From Holtiella sp036655075 (GTDB lineage Bacteria > Bacillota > Clostridia > Lachnospirales > Cellulosilyticaceae): a stretch of 64,000 nt of DNA. The position numbers and the translations under genes were made by a program. The notes under the pieces are model-generated. The model was not told where the DNA came from. It made no database searches and saw only the letters and a list, made by a program, of their open reading frames with translations. This document shows, piece after piece, positions 36,463-45,326 of this stretch. Location of the stretch: NCBI RefSeq assembly GCF_036655075.1, contig NZ_JAVVQU010000001.1, forward strand, positions 89,611 to 153,610, in the 5' to 3' direction. Each line of letters begins with the position of its first letter. Within the stretch, counting starts at the first letter, position 1.

Positions 36463-37475
36463 TTAGTCCCAAATGTTTTCGTATGTGTAGATTACAGGCA
36501 TCTCTGCAAGTCTTGAGTCTACTCTTAAGAATCCATCTTCAAGTGCTCCCTTAGTTTTACTAAAAGTTCCTGGGGTATGTCCCTCAAATTTAACCACCTT
36601 ACCTCCAACGGTCTTAGTATAATTAACCCCTACTTGTACTCTAGAATACTTAGCAGTATCTAATCCAACAAATTCATAGTATCCATTTTCATCTGTTTTA
36701 GTCACTGGAGGTAAGTTTGGATTGTCTCCACCTGCATTTGTACTTTGAGCTGTAGCGTCTTTGTTAAATCCATCAAGTGTAACTTCTGCTCCAACTACAG
36801 ATTTACCATCTTTATCTTTAACGTAACCTTTAATTGTGTTGAGTTGAGTATCGACTAACTTAGGTTGTGATTCCCCGAAGTATTTAACTGTCATGAGCTT
36901 AGTTTTTGTATCGTAAGCTACTGTACAGTTCATATTCTCAAAAGTGAATTTTGCTGGTACGTGAGGTACGCCATTGAATAATTTAACCCCATAGTTACAT
37001 GGTATATACTGGCGATTTACTTGTGGTCTAGCAGGTTGATTACTAATCTGAATTGCAGATACAGGTGTATACATCATCACACCATTTGTTGGTTGATGAT
37101 ACTTCTCTGATTTAACCCCCGCATACTTCTCTAAGTCCTTCACTGATACGTAACTCACCCCTCCGACAACGACTGGTTTTACTTGGAATGTCTTCTCTGG
37201 TTTCTTAACTNNNNNNNNNNNNNNNNNNNNNNNNNNNNNNNNNNNNNNNNNNNNNNNNNNNNNNNNNNNNNNNNNNNNNNNNNNNNNNNNNNNNNNNNNN
37301 NNNNNNNNNNTTGGAATGTCTTCTCTGGTTTCTTAACTTCTGGAAGTGTTACTGCTCCAGGTTGTTCTACTTTAACTTCTTGTGATTGTTCGACCTTTAC
37401 TGGTGTTGCTAAAACTGGTTGTGCTAATAATAAACTTGCTAAGGCTAATGTTAAAACTTGGTTGAATTTTTTCAC
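36463..37475 (-). CDS. Secreted paralogue of the preceding protein, interrupted by an assembly gap
   Basis: The N-terminal part (37311-37475) encodes a signal peptide MKKFNQVLTLALASLLLAQP and a proline/valine-rich linker ending KKPEKTFQ. After the N gap the same 28 nt recur, then the frame continues VKPVVVGGVSYVSVKDLEKY to the stop at 36463. Merging the duplicated 28 nt gives one frame of 294 residues, nearly the length of its neighbour (293). The domains are the same: stalk-like, then GYVKDKDGKSVVGAEVTLDG with DENGYYEFVGLDT. It ends AEMPVIYTYENIWD. Confidence 0.75.
37211..37310. other. Assembly gap (100 N) inside a gene
   Basis: Exactly 100 N. The 28 nt at 37183-37210 are repeated exactly at 37311-37338, and joining them keeps the reading frame. 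This is a failed contig merge rather than missing coding sequence. Confidence 0.9.
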
Positions 37476-37577
37476 GATATATCTCTCCTTTTTAGTTTAT
37501 AGACTACATTACATTATACATTAATTCATTTTATTTTCACCTAATTTTATATACTATTTATAAATTTATTACTTTAC

Positions 37578-37745
37578 TCACTCATCACTGTACAAAAAAG
37601 TGTGTAGAATCCTTATATTTTCTGCAATGAAGATAGCATTCAATATAGGTGAATTCATACTCTTAATCCCTTCAATGAACTTCACATATCTACTGTAAAA
37701 CAGATCGTCCCCACTATTTATTTCAATCTCCTCTTGCGTATTCAA
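37578..37745 (-). CDS. Possible small ORF of 55 codons, or gene fragment
   Basis: A frame with a TTG start and GAAGAG upstream reads MNTQEEIEINSGDDLFYSRY then VKFIEGIKSMNSPILNAIF and ends LYSDE. It looks protein-like but matches nothing I recognise and could be the tail of a decayed gene. It occupies most of the 350-nt gap between spoIIQ and the secreted paralogues. Confidence 0.3.
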   Translation of the reverse strand: MNTQEEIEINSGDDLFYSRYVKFIEGIKSMNSPILNAIFIAENIRILHTFLYSDE

Positions 37746-37780
37746 ATATGCTCTTCATTTTATACACTCTTTATGTACAC

Positions 37781-37811
37781 AAAAAGCAGGTGCTCACGCT
37801 CCTGCTTTTTG
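37781..37811. terminator. Terminator after spoIIQ
   Basis: AAAAAGCAGG/CCTGCTTTTT stem around a GAGCGTGAGC-type loop; symmetric A/T runs make it work in both directions. It lies 13 nt past the spoIIQ stop. Confidence 0.85.
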
Positions 37812-37823
37812 CATGTTTTGAAA

Positions 37824-38714
37824 TTAGTCTGCTATGTGTCCCATATCTACACCAGCTACTGACTCATGATAGCCTAAAATAGTTGTAGGGTCTACAATAT
37901 TATCATTGTGTTTAACTTGTAAATACACATTGCTACCAAGGTCTGCAAATGGACCTGTAGGCGTACCCGCTGTACCAATGACTTGCATAGCGTCTACAGT
38001 TTGACCTAACAAGTCTTTGTCAGCTCTCCCGCCCTGAATACCAAGTTCACTTGTGTATCCATTGCCATGATCAATAACAATAACCTGTCCTACATTTCCA
38101 ACAAGCTTCATGCTATCAAGTGTTGTAGCATCTTCAGTAATATCTACAATCACACCTTTAGCTGGTGCTTTGATAGCAGCACCTTCTTGAGCACCAATAC
38201 AAACACCATAAGTACGCATGGTTTGCTCTAAAGCTGTGCTATACCAATGTTGTGTACTATCATCTCTAAAAGGTACGATTACATTTCCTTCTACAGGCCA
38301 TAACATCGTATCCCCTTCAGCAAAGAAAGGTGCTTCATTTGCATCTGCAGTTGTAGTGCTAAAAGTTTCAACAGCCAATTCATCTTCTACATTTTTGTCT
38401 GTAGGTTGAACGGATGGAGTCTCTTCTACTACATCTGTAGCTTCTTGTTCTATATTTCCCGGTACAACATTGTCTGTAGTAGCATCCTGCACATCTGCTA
38501 CTTCACCTTCTGGCACGATGTCTACATCGCCCATTTCGCTGTCTGTCATATCAAGTGCATCATCTGCCACGTCTCCAATATAAGCACCATTTTCACTCGC
38601 TACTGGTTCTGCATTATTAGAAAGCACAACAGCCGCTGCGATAGCACTTACACTCACAAGTCCTACTGCTAAATAAAAACCATATTTTCTTGTAAAGTTC
38701 TTAAGTTTATTCAT
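37824..38714 (-). CDS. spoIIQ: Stage II sporulation protein Q (LytM-like, degenerate)
   Basis: 296 residues. One membrane helix (about 13-33), an acidic/threonine-rich linker, then an M23/LytM fold (MLWPVEGNVIVPFRDDST to LGSNVYLQVKHNDNIVDPTT). The metal motif H-x3-D is replaced by TYGVC and the final H-x-H by YLQVK, so no peptidase activity is expected. SpoIIQ spans the forespore membrane and pairs with SpoIIIAH in the engulfment channel. The neighbouring spoIID on the same strand supports the call. Confidence 0.85.
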   Translation of the reverse strand: MNKLKNFTRKYGFYLAVGLVSVSAIAAAVVLSNNAEPVASENGAYIGDVADDALDMTDSEMGDVDIVPEGEVADVQDATTDNVVPGNIEQEATDVVEETPSVQPTDKNVEDELAVETFSTTTADANEAPFFAEGDTMLWPVEGNVIVPFRDDSTQHWYSTALEQTMRTYGVCIGAQEGAAIKAPAKGVIVDITEDATTLDSMKLVGNVGQVIVIDHGNGYTSELGIQGGRADKDLLGQTVDAMQVIGTAGTPTGPFADLGSNVYLQVKHNDNIVDPTTILGYHESVAGVDMGHIAD

Positions 38715-38783
38715 CCTTTACACCTCCGACGTCTTAATTGTCGCCAGAGTAAAAGGGTTTTATTCACATACACTTATAAATTT

Positions 38784-39689
38784 TTAATTATTAGTTTTAA
38801 TCTCTATGCCGGTGTAGTAGTAACTCAAAATTTCCTTATAAGTTGCCCCTTCCAGTGCCATGGCACTGGCTCCATTCTGACTTAGTCCTATACCGTGTCC
38901 AATCCCTTTCACATCAAATGTAATACCATTTGTGCTTTGGGTCACTGTAAAGCATGCTGAAGGTAGTCCTAGTATTTTTCTTAATGTTTCTCCATCTATA
39001 AGTAAATTTCCTATTTGAAGGCTCTCTATGTACCCAGCTTGGTCCTTTGCCACAATCTGAATTTGTTGTGTAAGTGCCTCTGCCTGAATAGACAGGTGTG
39101 AATAGGCATCTTGCAGCTTCTGTACAAACTCCGTTTGAGTAAAACCAAAGCTCTCTCTCACTGTATCTGCTTTACTTTCTACAGGCTGTAAATATGAAAT
39201 GTCTTGCTTGTATAAACTGACTGCGGCTCTTGTCATTCCTGCACTTTCTTTATGATAAATCGGTTCAATAAGTTCATTGTTGGCATACATTACTTCATTA
39301 GCTGTATCTGCTACAACCTTTTTAAGCTTTGTATAGTATGCTGTATAGTCTTTGCCCCATTTGTCTTGCATCTCTTCTTTGCTCATAATAGCAAGACTCC
39401 CTTGACTTACTATGCCTAACTGTCTTCTTAACTTATAAGTTCTAAGTATCACCGCATAGGCTTTCAATACTTCTTCAGACTCCGTTGGAGAAGCCATCTT
39501 AGCAATAGCTCCTATTAACTCGTCTTCCTGTCTTTTAGCTTCTGCTTCTTTGCTCTCATCCTTATCTCCAATTCCTCTTACACTTTGGAGCAACTCTCCA
39601 CTATAATGTCCTCCTGTATAAACAACCAAAGTTGGAATACCTATTAATATGCCTAGTAACACTAGGCACCAGATACCAATTTGTTTCAT
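38784..39689 (-). CDS. spoIID: Stage II sporulation protein D
   Basis: 301 residues with an N-terminal membrane anchor. EEVLKAYAVILRTYKLRRQ matches the SpoIID segment ExLKAQAVAARTY that carries the catalytic Glu, and GIGHGIGLSQNGASAMA followed by YKEILSYYYTGIEI is the C-terminal signature. SpoIID is a lytic transglycosylase that works with SpoIIM/SpoIIP at the engulfing membrane. It lies 70 nt upstream of spoIIQ. Confidence 0.92.
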   Translation of the reverse strand: MKQIGIWCLVLLGILIGIPTLVVYTGGHYSGELLQSVRGIGDKDESKEAEAKRQEDELIGAIAKMASPTESEEVLKAYAVILRTYKLRRQLGIVSQGSLAIMSKEEMQDKWGKDYTAYYTKLKKVVADTANEVMYANNELIEPIYHKESAGMTRAAVSLYKQDISYLQPVESKADTVRESFGFTQTEFVQKLQDAYSHLSIQAEALTQQIQIVAKDQAGYIESLQIGNLLIDGETLRKILGLPSACFTVTQSTNGITFDVKGIGHGIGLSQNGASAMALEGATYKEILSYYYTGIEIKTNN

Positions 39690-39762
39690 CGCTTGTCCCC
39701 TTTCATCTGTATCTTAAAGCCTGTAATACATTATATGAAAAGGAGACAAGTTTATGCCTTTC

Positions 39763-39849
39763 TTAAAAGAGTATTTCAAGGCTAACAATACAAGCTGTAC
39801 AAATCATAAGGGTCACTAGTATAATAATAATATTTTTCTTGTCACACAT
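39763..39849 (-). CDS. 28-residue hydrophobic peptide
   Basis: A short frame MCDKKNIIIILVTLMICTAC, then IVSLEILF, with a very strong ribosome binding site (GAGGAGGAGA, 7 nt before ATG). It is a single predicted membrane helix with three cysteines, lying about 75 nt upstream of spoIID on the same strand. Small sporulation membrane peptides are common; homologues were not checked. Confidence 0.5.
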   Translation of the reverse strand: MCDKKNIIIILVTLMICTACIVSLEILF

Positions 39850-40004
39850 AAAAAAGTCTCCTCCTCTTTTTTACTAAGAGTATAGAGCCTTTTTCTAGAC
39901 TTTATTCAACTTAAGGTAGAAGTTTTAATCTCTCCTATCACCTTCTGAGCATCTACAATTTCTAGTGTCCATTCCCCTTTGTTTTATCGACATTTCTCTT
40001 GCTC

Positions 40005-40033
40005 TTGCCTAGATCCTAATGATATTATATAAT
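40005..40033 (+). promoter_or_regulatory. Sigma-A promoter of the [2Fe-2S] protein gene
   Basis: TTGCCT (40005-40010), 17-bp spacer, TATAAT (40028-40033) on the plus strand, about 37 nt before the start codon. Confidence 0.65.
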
Positions 40034-40069
40034 GCAAACTATAAACTTATATATTGGAGGGCTCAAAAA

Positions 40070-40390
40070 ATGGCTCATAATAAAATGATTTGTCACTGTA
40101 AACAAGTAGACTATATCGCAATTCGTCAAGCAATGTGTAAGGGTGCACGTACAGTTGCTGAAATTCAAGAAATGACAGGTGCTGGCACAGCTTGTGGCGG
40201 TTGTATCCCTGCTATCGAAGAAATCTTAGCTTCCGTTTGTGGCTGTAAAAATGTTTCTTTAGAAACAGTTGTACAAGCTGTTAAAGACGGCGCTGACACA
40301 GTAGAAAAAGTGGCTGAAATTACACATGCAGGTTCTGCTTGTGGTCGTTGTCAAAAACTTGTAGCAAACATTATCGAACTCGGTAGATAA
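40070..40390 (+). CDS. Tandem BFD-type [2Fe-2S]-binding protein
   Basis: 106 residues from MAHNKMICHCKQVDYIAIRQ, with TGGAGGG before the ATG; the upstream in-frame extension is not used. Two copies of the BFD-like fold lie head to tail: CHC...C near 8-10 with TACGGC near 43-46, and CGC...near 57-59 with SACGRC near 92-95. Each has the four-cysteine C-x-C...C-x2-C pattern. Bacterioferritin-associated ferredoxins and nitrite-reductase accessory domains use it; the role here is unknown. Confidence 0.88.
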   Translation: MAHNKMICHCKQVDYIAIRQAMCKGARTVAEIQEMTGAGTACGGCIPAIEEILASVCGCKNVSLETVVQAVKDGADTVEKVAEITHAGSACGRCQKLVANIIELGR

Positions 40391-40394
40391 TAAC

Positions 40395-40445
40395 AAAGGT
40401 CTAGAAAGGTGCGCATCAAGTCGCTCTTTTTCTAGACCTTTTCTT
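40395..40445 (+). terminator. Terminator after the [2Fe-2S] gene
   Basis: AAAGGTCTAGAAA and TTTCTAGACCTTT form a 13-bp stem around a 22-nt loop, followed by TCTTTTATATG. It lies directly after the stop codon. Confidence 0.85.
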
Positions 40446-40741
40446 TTATATGCTCAAACCCCTGTAGATTTAAAAATTTTTTATACTTTATATCATCTTA
40501 TTTTAAAATTATTTTANNNNNNNNNNNNNNNNNNNNNNNNNNNNNNNNNNNNNNNNNNNNNNNNNNNNNNNNNNNNNNNNNNNNNNNNNNNNNNNNNNNN
40601 NNNNNNNNNNNNNNNNTTTATTTTATTTTATTTTTAAACATATATCCATGTTTATCCTTGTTGTAGTACAATAAATAAAAACCTAAGAGAATGTAAAAAC
40701 TATAAAAAAGACATTCTTAAATTATGTAAGGAGGGTTTCTA
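40446..40741. other. AT-rich intergenic stretch with assembly gap
   Basis: Low-complexity A/T sequence around 100 N (40517-40616). The flanks are similar (TTATTTTA runs) but not an exact long duplication, so the true gap size is unknown. No gene is visible. Confidence 0.7.
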
Positions 40742-41830
40742 TTGCAATTACGCTTAAAATTACTTAGCTTATTGTTAATTCCATTCAGCCTTTTACTTTC
40801 TTACTTGTATACACTTGCCCCTGAAAAGTGGGAGCAATACTATTCTTTAGGTATCAACAAATGTACAATTCAGATTCTCAGTACTATTACTGGCATCTTT
40901 CCATTTTCTCTATTTGAATGGGGTATTTATCTCGGGCTAGGTAGCTTAATCCTCTATACTTTATATACTCTTTTTAAATGTATTACTCAATTTCAAGACT
41001 TTTTCAGACTCATCGGCACTTATGTTTTAAATATAGGCTGTATTGGTTCTATTTTATTTTTCATCTTTATTGCTTTTTGGGGAGTCAACTACAAACGTCC
41101 TCATTTTAGTGAACACTATGGTATTGAAATCGGTGAATATAGTACCGAAGAACTAGGTGAAGTCTATGCCTTCTTACTCTCAGAAGGTAGCAAAGCAAGA
41201 AGTAAGTTACCTACAGATGAAAATGGAGTAGCCTTACCACTAGGTGACTACCGAGATATCTTCAAACGTGCTCAGCTAGGATATGATGTGGCAGGAGAGA
41301 AGTTTACCGTTCTCAACGGAAATTATGGCAAAGCCAAACCCGTTCTTGCTTCTCCACTTATGAACTATACGGGTATCACAGGCATCTACTCACCTTTTAC
41401 AGCTGAACCCAATGTCAACATCAGTGTACCATCTATCACAATTCCTGCTACTACTTGCCATGAGATGGCGCATCAGCGTGGCTATGGGTTTGAAAATGAA
41501 TGTAACTTTATCGCTTATATTACAGCACTTTCACATCCTGACCCTGACTTCCAGTATTCAGCTTATATTATGGCCATTGCCTATACTAGTAATGCCCTTG
41601 CTACTGCAGACCGCGACTTACTTCTTTCCATCAATGCCAACATGCCTGAAGGTATTTATACAGACCTTGTGGCTATCAATACATTTTGGGATGGCTACAA
41701 AGGCGAGGTTCAAGAAGCTACAGAACAAGCCAATAATGCTTATCTTCAATCCAACGGAGTTGCAGCCGGTACCGCAAGTTATGGTGAAATGGTCAACCTA
41801 ATCTTAGCCTTTTATGATAAATACTATTAA
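40742..41830 (+). CDS. DUF3810-like membrane protein with HExxH motif
   Basis: 362 residues, TTG start with AAGGAGGG 6-7 nt upstream. Three hydrophobic segments in the first ~120 residues are followed by a soluble region with the zinc-protease signature CHEMAHQRGYGFENECNF near 240 and SHPDPDFQYSAYIMAIA. The arrangement matches DUF3810, a predicted membrane metallopeptidase family of unknown substrate. Single-gene unit with a strong terminator. Confidence 0.8.
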   Translation: MQLRLKLLSLLLIPFSLLLSYLYTLAPEKWEQYYSLGINKCTIQILSTITGIFPFSLFEWGIYLGLGSLILYTLYTLFKCITQFQDFFRLIGTYVLNIGCIGSILFFIFIAFWGVNYKRPHFSEHYGIEIGEYSTEELGEVYAFLLSEGSKARSKLPTDENGVALPLGDYRDIFKRAQLGYDVAGEKFTVLNGNYGKAKPVLASPLMNYTGITGIYSPFTAEPNVNISVPSITIPATTCHEMAHQRGYGFENECNFIAYITALSHPDPDFQYSAYIMAIAYTSNALATADRDLLLSINANMPEGIYTDLVAINTFWDGYKGEVQEATEQANNAYLQSNGVAAGTASYGEMVNLILAFYDKYY

Positions 41831-41835
41831 TACAA

Positions 41836-41886
41836 AAGAGCACCTCTAGCCACTAAACCGTTGGGTCAGCAACTAGAGGTGCTTTA
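41836..41886 (+). terminator. Terminator after the DUF3810-like gene
   Basis: AGCACCTCTAG/CTAGAGGTGCT stem with a long loop, followed by TTATACG; A-rich on the other side. Confidence 0.8.
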
Positions 41887-42286
41887 TACGTTATGAAATC
41901 ACAACAGCTACTAAACTCACTAGCATATCATAGATATCAAATAGTAAACAATAAATGTATTTTGTCCTATGCATTTTGAGCATAAAAAAATAGTAAGAAC
42001 AGATTTAACCTGTTCTTACTATTTTTGCTAAGTAGCCAACTTCCCAACTATTAAAAACTGTTGTCCCTAATTGACTTTGGAAGTGCTTCACTTAGACTAG
42101 AGTCATTTTGGATTGGAATCACTTAGTACTGCATGGTTATTGCCATCGTTTCTCCAAGGGAATCAGTCCCTCCATGATCTTTTATACACGCTGACGAATA
42201 TCATCTTTTTCGGAGGTGATGAACATCTTGTGTATGTTATTAGTATGTCCTATCGCAATATTTTTATGTGTCTTTTAAATTTAATT
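41887..42286. other. Intergenic stretch, possible gene relic
   Basis: Contains a near-perfect bidirectional terminator (41983-42027). Past it, on the minus strand, two short frames (RQRV-stop-KIMEGLIPLEKRWQ and VIPIQNDSSLSEALPKSIRD after an in-frame TAA) look like decayed coding sequence. Nothing identifiable. Confidence 0.35.
41983..42027. terminator. Bidirectional terminator
   Basis: AAAAATAGTAAGAACAG and CTGTTCTTACTATTTTT form a 17-bp perfect stem with a 7-nt loop; A and T runs at both ends. It lies between convergent genes and probably ends the minus-strand kinase transcript. Confidence 0.9.
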
Positions 42287-43222
42287 TTATAGATTACTTG
42301 CATTTTTAAGATGGTCCATTGCTAAGTAATAGGCTCCTATTACTGGTCTCTTATTTATAGGTATAAATCTAGCATTAGGTGCTACACGATGTACTTCCAA
42401 CTTATAGGCATCTAAAAACAGTGAATTCTCTTCTGCAAAAGCACTCCCGCCTATGACAATTGGTACTTCTGTCCGCTGTAATCCTAAGCGCTGTATAACA
42501 GCAGCAGCTGTTCTCCCAACAGCTTGCCCATTCACAATGACAATATCTTGTGCCACCTCATCTTGCTCCCTCGCTAGCCTATACACAGTCATAGCAATTT
42601 GCACCCAGCCTTCTACTTCCTCTCCCTTTTCACGAAGCATATGGATTACCTCATTCATTGTACGTACACCTAGTACTCTTGGAATCTCATACTGCAATTT
42701 AGTAGCTTGTCCTATCCCTTCATCTGCCCTAAAGGCATGGTGCAAAGCCTCCCATGCCATTTCTGTATTACCCCCTCGATTCCCCAGTGCATATACCATA
42801 TTACGTAGCTCTACTTTTTCCCCTTCCTTTGTTTTTCCCATACAACCATGTCCCATACCACATACACTTACAATACCCCAATTTTCTTTACTCCCAGCTC
42901 TTAGTACGAGCCAACAGTCATTATACACTTTAAATTCTTTCTCTCCAAATATTTCCCGACATACCTCGTCGATACACTTAAAATCTTCTTCGCAGTCTAC
43001 ACCAGCAAGCCCTATAATTCCAAAGACAATATCGGCTATTGTTATATTTAACTTGCTTAATGCTCTAGATATTGCGGTATCAATAGAACTCTTGGTAGTC
43101 TTTAACCCTACTGTATGATAATTAGCAGGACCACCAAATCCTTCGGCAAAAATATTTCCTTCTTCATCACCAATAATACAATGTGTTTTTGTTTCCCCAC
43201 CATCTAGACCTAATAGATACAT
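42287..43222 (-). CDS. BadF/BadG/BcrA/BcrD-family ATPase (sugar-kinase-like)
   Basis: 311 residues from MYLLGLDGGETKTHCIIGDE; TAGGAGG precedes the ATG at 43222, so the longer frame is not used. The DGG-T-K phosphate-1 loop, VCGMGHGCMGKTKEG and the late IVIGGSAFAEENSLFLDAYK fit the ASKHA family that includes N-acetylglucosamine kinases. Substrate not certain. It lies downstream of the ATP synthase operon, separated by about 280 nt. Confidence 0.85.
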   Translation of the reverse strand: MYLLGLDGGETKTHCIIGDEEGNIFAEGFGGPANYHTVGLKTTKSSIDTAISRALSKLNITIADIVFGIIGLAGVDCEEDFKCIDEVCREIFGEKEFKVYNDCWLVLRAGSKENWGIVSVCGMGHGCMGKTKEGEKVELRNMVYALGNRGGNTEMAWEALHHAFRADEGIGQATKLQYEIPRVLGVRTMNEVIHMLREKGEEVEGWVQIAMTVYRLAREQDEVAQDIVIVNGQAVGRTAAAVIQRLGLQRTEVPIVIGGSAFAEENSLFLDAYKLEVHRVAPNARFIPINKRPVIGAYYLAMDHLKNASNL

Positions 43223-43501
43223 TCTTTTCCTCCTATTTTCCAATTTCTTTATATCTCTTACTTTTCCCAATAATCTCTATCCCTTATGAACTCTCTTTAT
43301 CTCTTCTATTTTATTATAACATATTATAAAAATCCATTCTTTTACACCCTATTTATTACTTATTCTACTTCCCGGGAAATATTATGCCCTTTTTCATATG
43401 TTCTAGCATACATGTCTTGCTTTGAAATCTTCTACAAGTTTCTTCTAACAACAAAAAGACTGCTATCCCCCTAAAGGTATAACAGTCTTTTCTCACTTCA
43501 T

Positions 43502-43900
43502 TTATTTCTTTTGCATGTCTAAACGTACAAGTGCTTTATGAAGTGCAATTTGTGCACGAGAAATGTCTAAGTCATTTTGTCCTAAACGTCCTTCGGCACG
43601 TTCTTTGGCTGCTTTCGCACGCTCAAAATCTATTTCCTCTTCAAGTTCTGATGCATCAGTAAGTACGACTACACGATCCTGTGTAATTTCTGCAAAGCCA
43701 CCCATTGTTGTTACTTTGTGAAGTTTGCCACCCACTTTATAACGTAAAACGCCATAGCCAAGAAGTGTTACAACTGGTTCATGATCGTAGTATACACCCA
43801 TATCACCTTCTAGTGTACGTAGCACGACATTATCTACTTGAATGTTTAATACTGCTCTCGTTGGTGTTATGATTTGAAGGCTTAATTTATTTTCTGCCAT
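43502..43900 (-). CDS. atpC: ATP synthase epsilon subunit
   Basis: 132 residues from MAENKLSLQIITPTRAVLNI; three extra upstream codons are possible but AGGTG sits 6 nt before this ATG. The beta-sandwich with LEGDMGVYYDHEPVVTLLGY is followed by a C-terminal helical hairpin (AKAAKERAEGRLGQN). The subunit couples F1 to the rotor and can inhibit ATP hydrolysis. Last gene of the operon, directly after atpD. Confidence 0.96.
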   Translation of the reverse strand: MAENKLSLQIITPTRAVLNIQVDNVVLRTLEGDMGVYYDHEPVVTLLGYGVLRYKVGGKLHKVTTMGGFAEITQDRVVVLTDASELEEEIDFERAKAAKERAEGRLGQNDLDISRAQIALHKALVRLDMQKK

Positions 43901-43909
43901 AGTCATCAC

Positions 43910-45301
43910 CTACAATGTTTTTGCTTTTTCTACAGCTTCTTCGATTGTACCAACCATTAAGAATGCATTCTCTGGAAGGTCATCATGCTTACCTTCAAGA
44001 ATTTCTTTGAAACCACGAATAGTTTCTTTAACTGGTACGTATTTACCTGCACTACCTGTAAATACTTCAGCTACGAAGAATGGTTGAGAAAGGAATTTTT
44101 GTACACGACGTGCACGGTTAACGACAACTCTATCTGTTTCTGAAAGTTCATCCATACCTAAGATAGCAATAATGTCTTGAAGTTCTTTATATCTTTGAAG
44201 AATTTCTTGTACATCACGTGCCACTTGGTAGTGGTCTTCACCTACAACTTGTGGGTCAAGAATACGTGATGTAGATTCAAGTGGGTCTACTGCTGGGTAG
44301 ATCCCTTGTTCTACTTGTGCACGAGAAAGTACTGTTTTCGCATCAAGATGGGCGAAAGTAGTAGCTGGAGCTGGGTCAGTTAAGTCATCGGCTGGTACGT
44401 ATACCGCTTGAACAGATGTAATAGACCCTTTGTTTGTTGATGTAATACGCTCTTGAAGAGCACCCATTTCAGTTGCAAGTGTTGGTTGGTAACCAACGGC
44501 ACTTGGGATACGTCCAAGAAGAGCAGATACTTCAGAACCTGCTTGTACAAGACGGAAGATGTTATCTACGAATAGAAGTACGTCTTGTCCTGATTGGTCA
44601 CGGAAGTATTCAGCCATTGTAAGACCAGTTAATGCAACACGCATTCTAGCCCCTGGTGGCTCGTTCATTTGTCCGAACACCATTGTTGTTTTTGAGATAA
44701 CGCCTGAATCTGTCATCTCGTGGAAAAGGTCATTACCTTCTCTTGTACGCTCACCTACACCTGCGAATACAGAGAAACCACCATGCTCTGTAGCAATGTT
44801 ACGGATAAGCTCTTGAATAAGTACAGTTTTACCTACACCAGCACCACCGAATAAACCGATTTTACCACCTTTAAGGTATGGACAAAGTAAGTCTACTACT
44901 TTAATCCCTGTTTCAAGAATTTCAGATTCTGTAGATAATTCTTCAAATGTAGGTGCTGCTCTATGAATAGGCCATTTCTCTACATCTGGATCTTCCTTAC
45001 CATCTACTGCATCTCCTGTTACGTTAAAGATACGTCCAAGTGTTGCTGTTCCTACAGGTACACTAATTGGTAATCCTGTATCAACTGCTTCCATACCACG
45101 CACTAAACCATCTGTTGCAGACATAGCGATACATCTAACAACATCATCACCAAGATGTTGAGCAACTTCTACTACAAGTTTCTCCCCATCTTGTTTTGTG
45201 ATATTGATCGCATTGTAAAGTGCAGGAAGGTTGTTTGGCGTAAACTTTATATCTAAAACAGCACCGATAATTTGAACGATATGTCCTGTGTTTTGTGCCA
45301 T
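43910..45301 (-). CDS. atpD: ATP synthase beta subunit
   Basis: 463 residues from MAQNTGHIVQIIGAVLDIKF; AAAGGAGTG precedes the ATG at 45301, and the longer frame reads through the atpG end out of frame. Walker A GGAGVGKT, the catalytic Glu in GERTREGNDL, and the DELSEED-like GMDELSETD are present. Catalytic subunit of F1. An unusual residue is DNIFRLVQAGSEV, where most have FRFTQAGSEV. Confidence 0.97.
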   Translation of the reverse strand: MAQNTGHIVQIIGAVLDIKFTPNNLPALYNAINITKQDGEKLVVEVAQHLGDDVVRCIAMSATDGLVRGMEAVDTGLPISVPVGTATLGRIFNVTGDAVDGKEDPDVEKWPIHRAAPTFEELSTESEILETGIKVVDLLCPYLKGGKIGLFGGAGVGKTVLIQELIRNIATEHGGFSVFAGVGERTREGNDLFHEMTDSGVISKTTMVFGQMNEPPGARMRVALTGLTMAEYFRDQSGQDVLLFVDNIFRLVQAGSEVSALLGRIPSAVGYQPTLATEMGALQERITSTNKGSITSVQAVYVPADDLTDPAPATTFAHLDAKTVLSRAQVEQGIYPAVDPLESTSRILDPQVVGEDHYQVARDVQEILQRYKELQDIIAILGMDELSETDRVVVNRARRVQKFLSQPFFVAEVFTGSAGKYVPVKETIRGFKEILEGKHDDLPENAFLMVGTIEEAVEKAKTL

Positions 45302-45326
45302 TAACTCTTCACTCCTTTTAATTTGA

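Noticed and set aside
40517..40616. Third N gap as a duplicated contig end
   Set aside because: The flanks are both AT-rich and similar but not an exact long duplicate, so an overlap cannot be claimed.
42453..43118. 221-codon plus-strand ORF opposite the BadF-type kinase
   Set aside because: Antisense shadow; Ser/Thr/Pro-rich composition typical of a reverse frame and no ribosome binding site.
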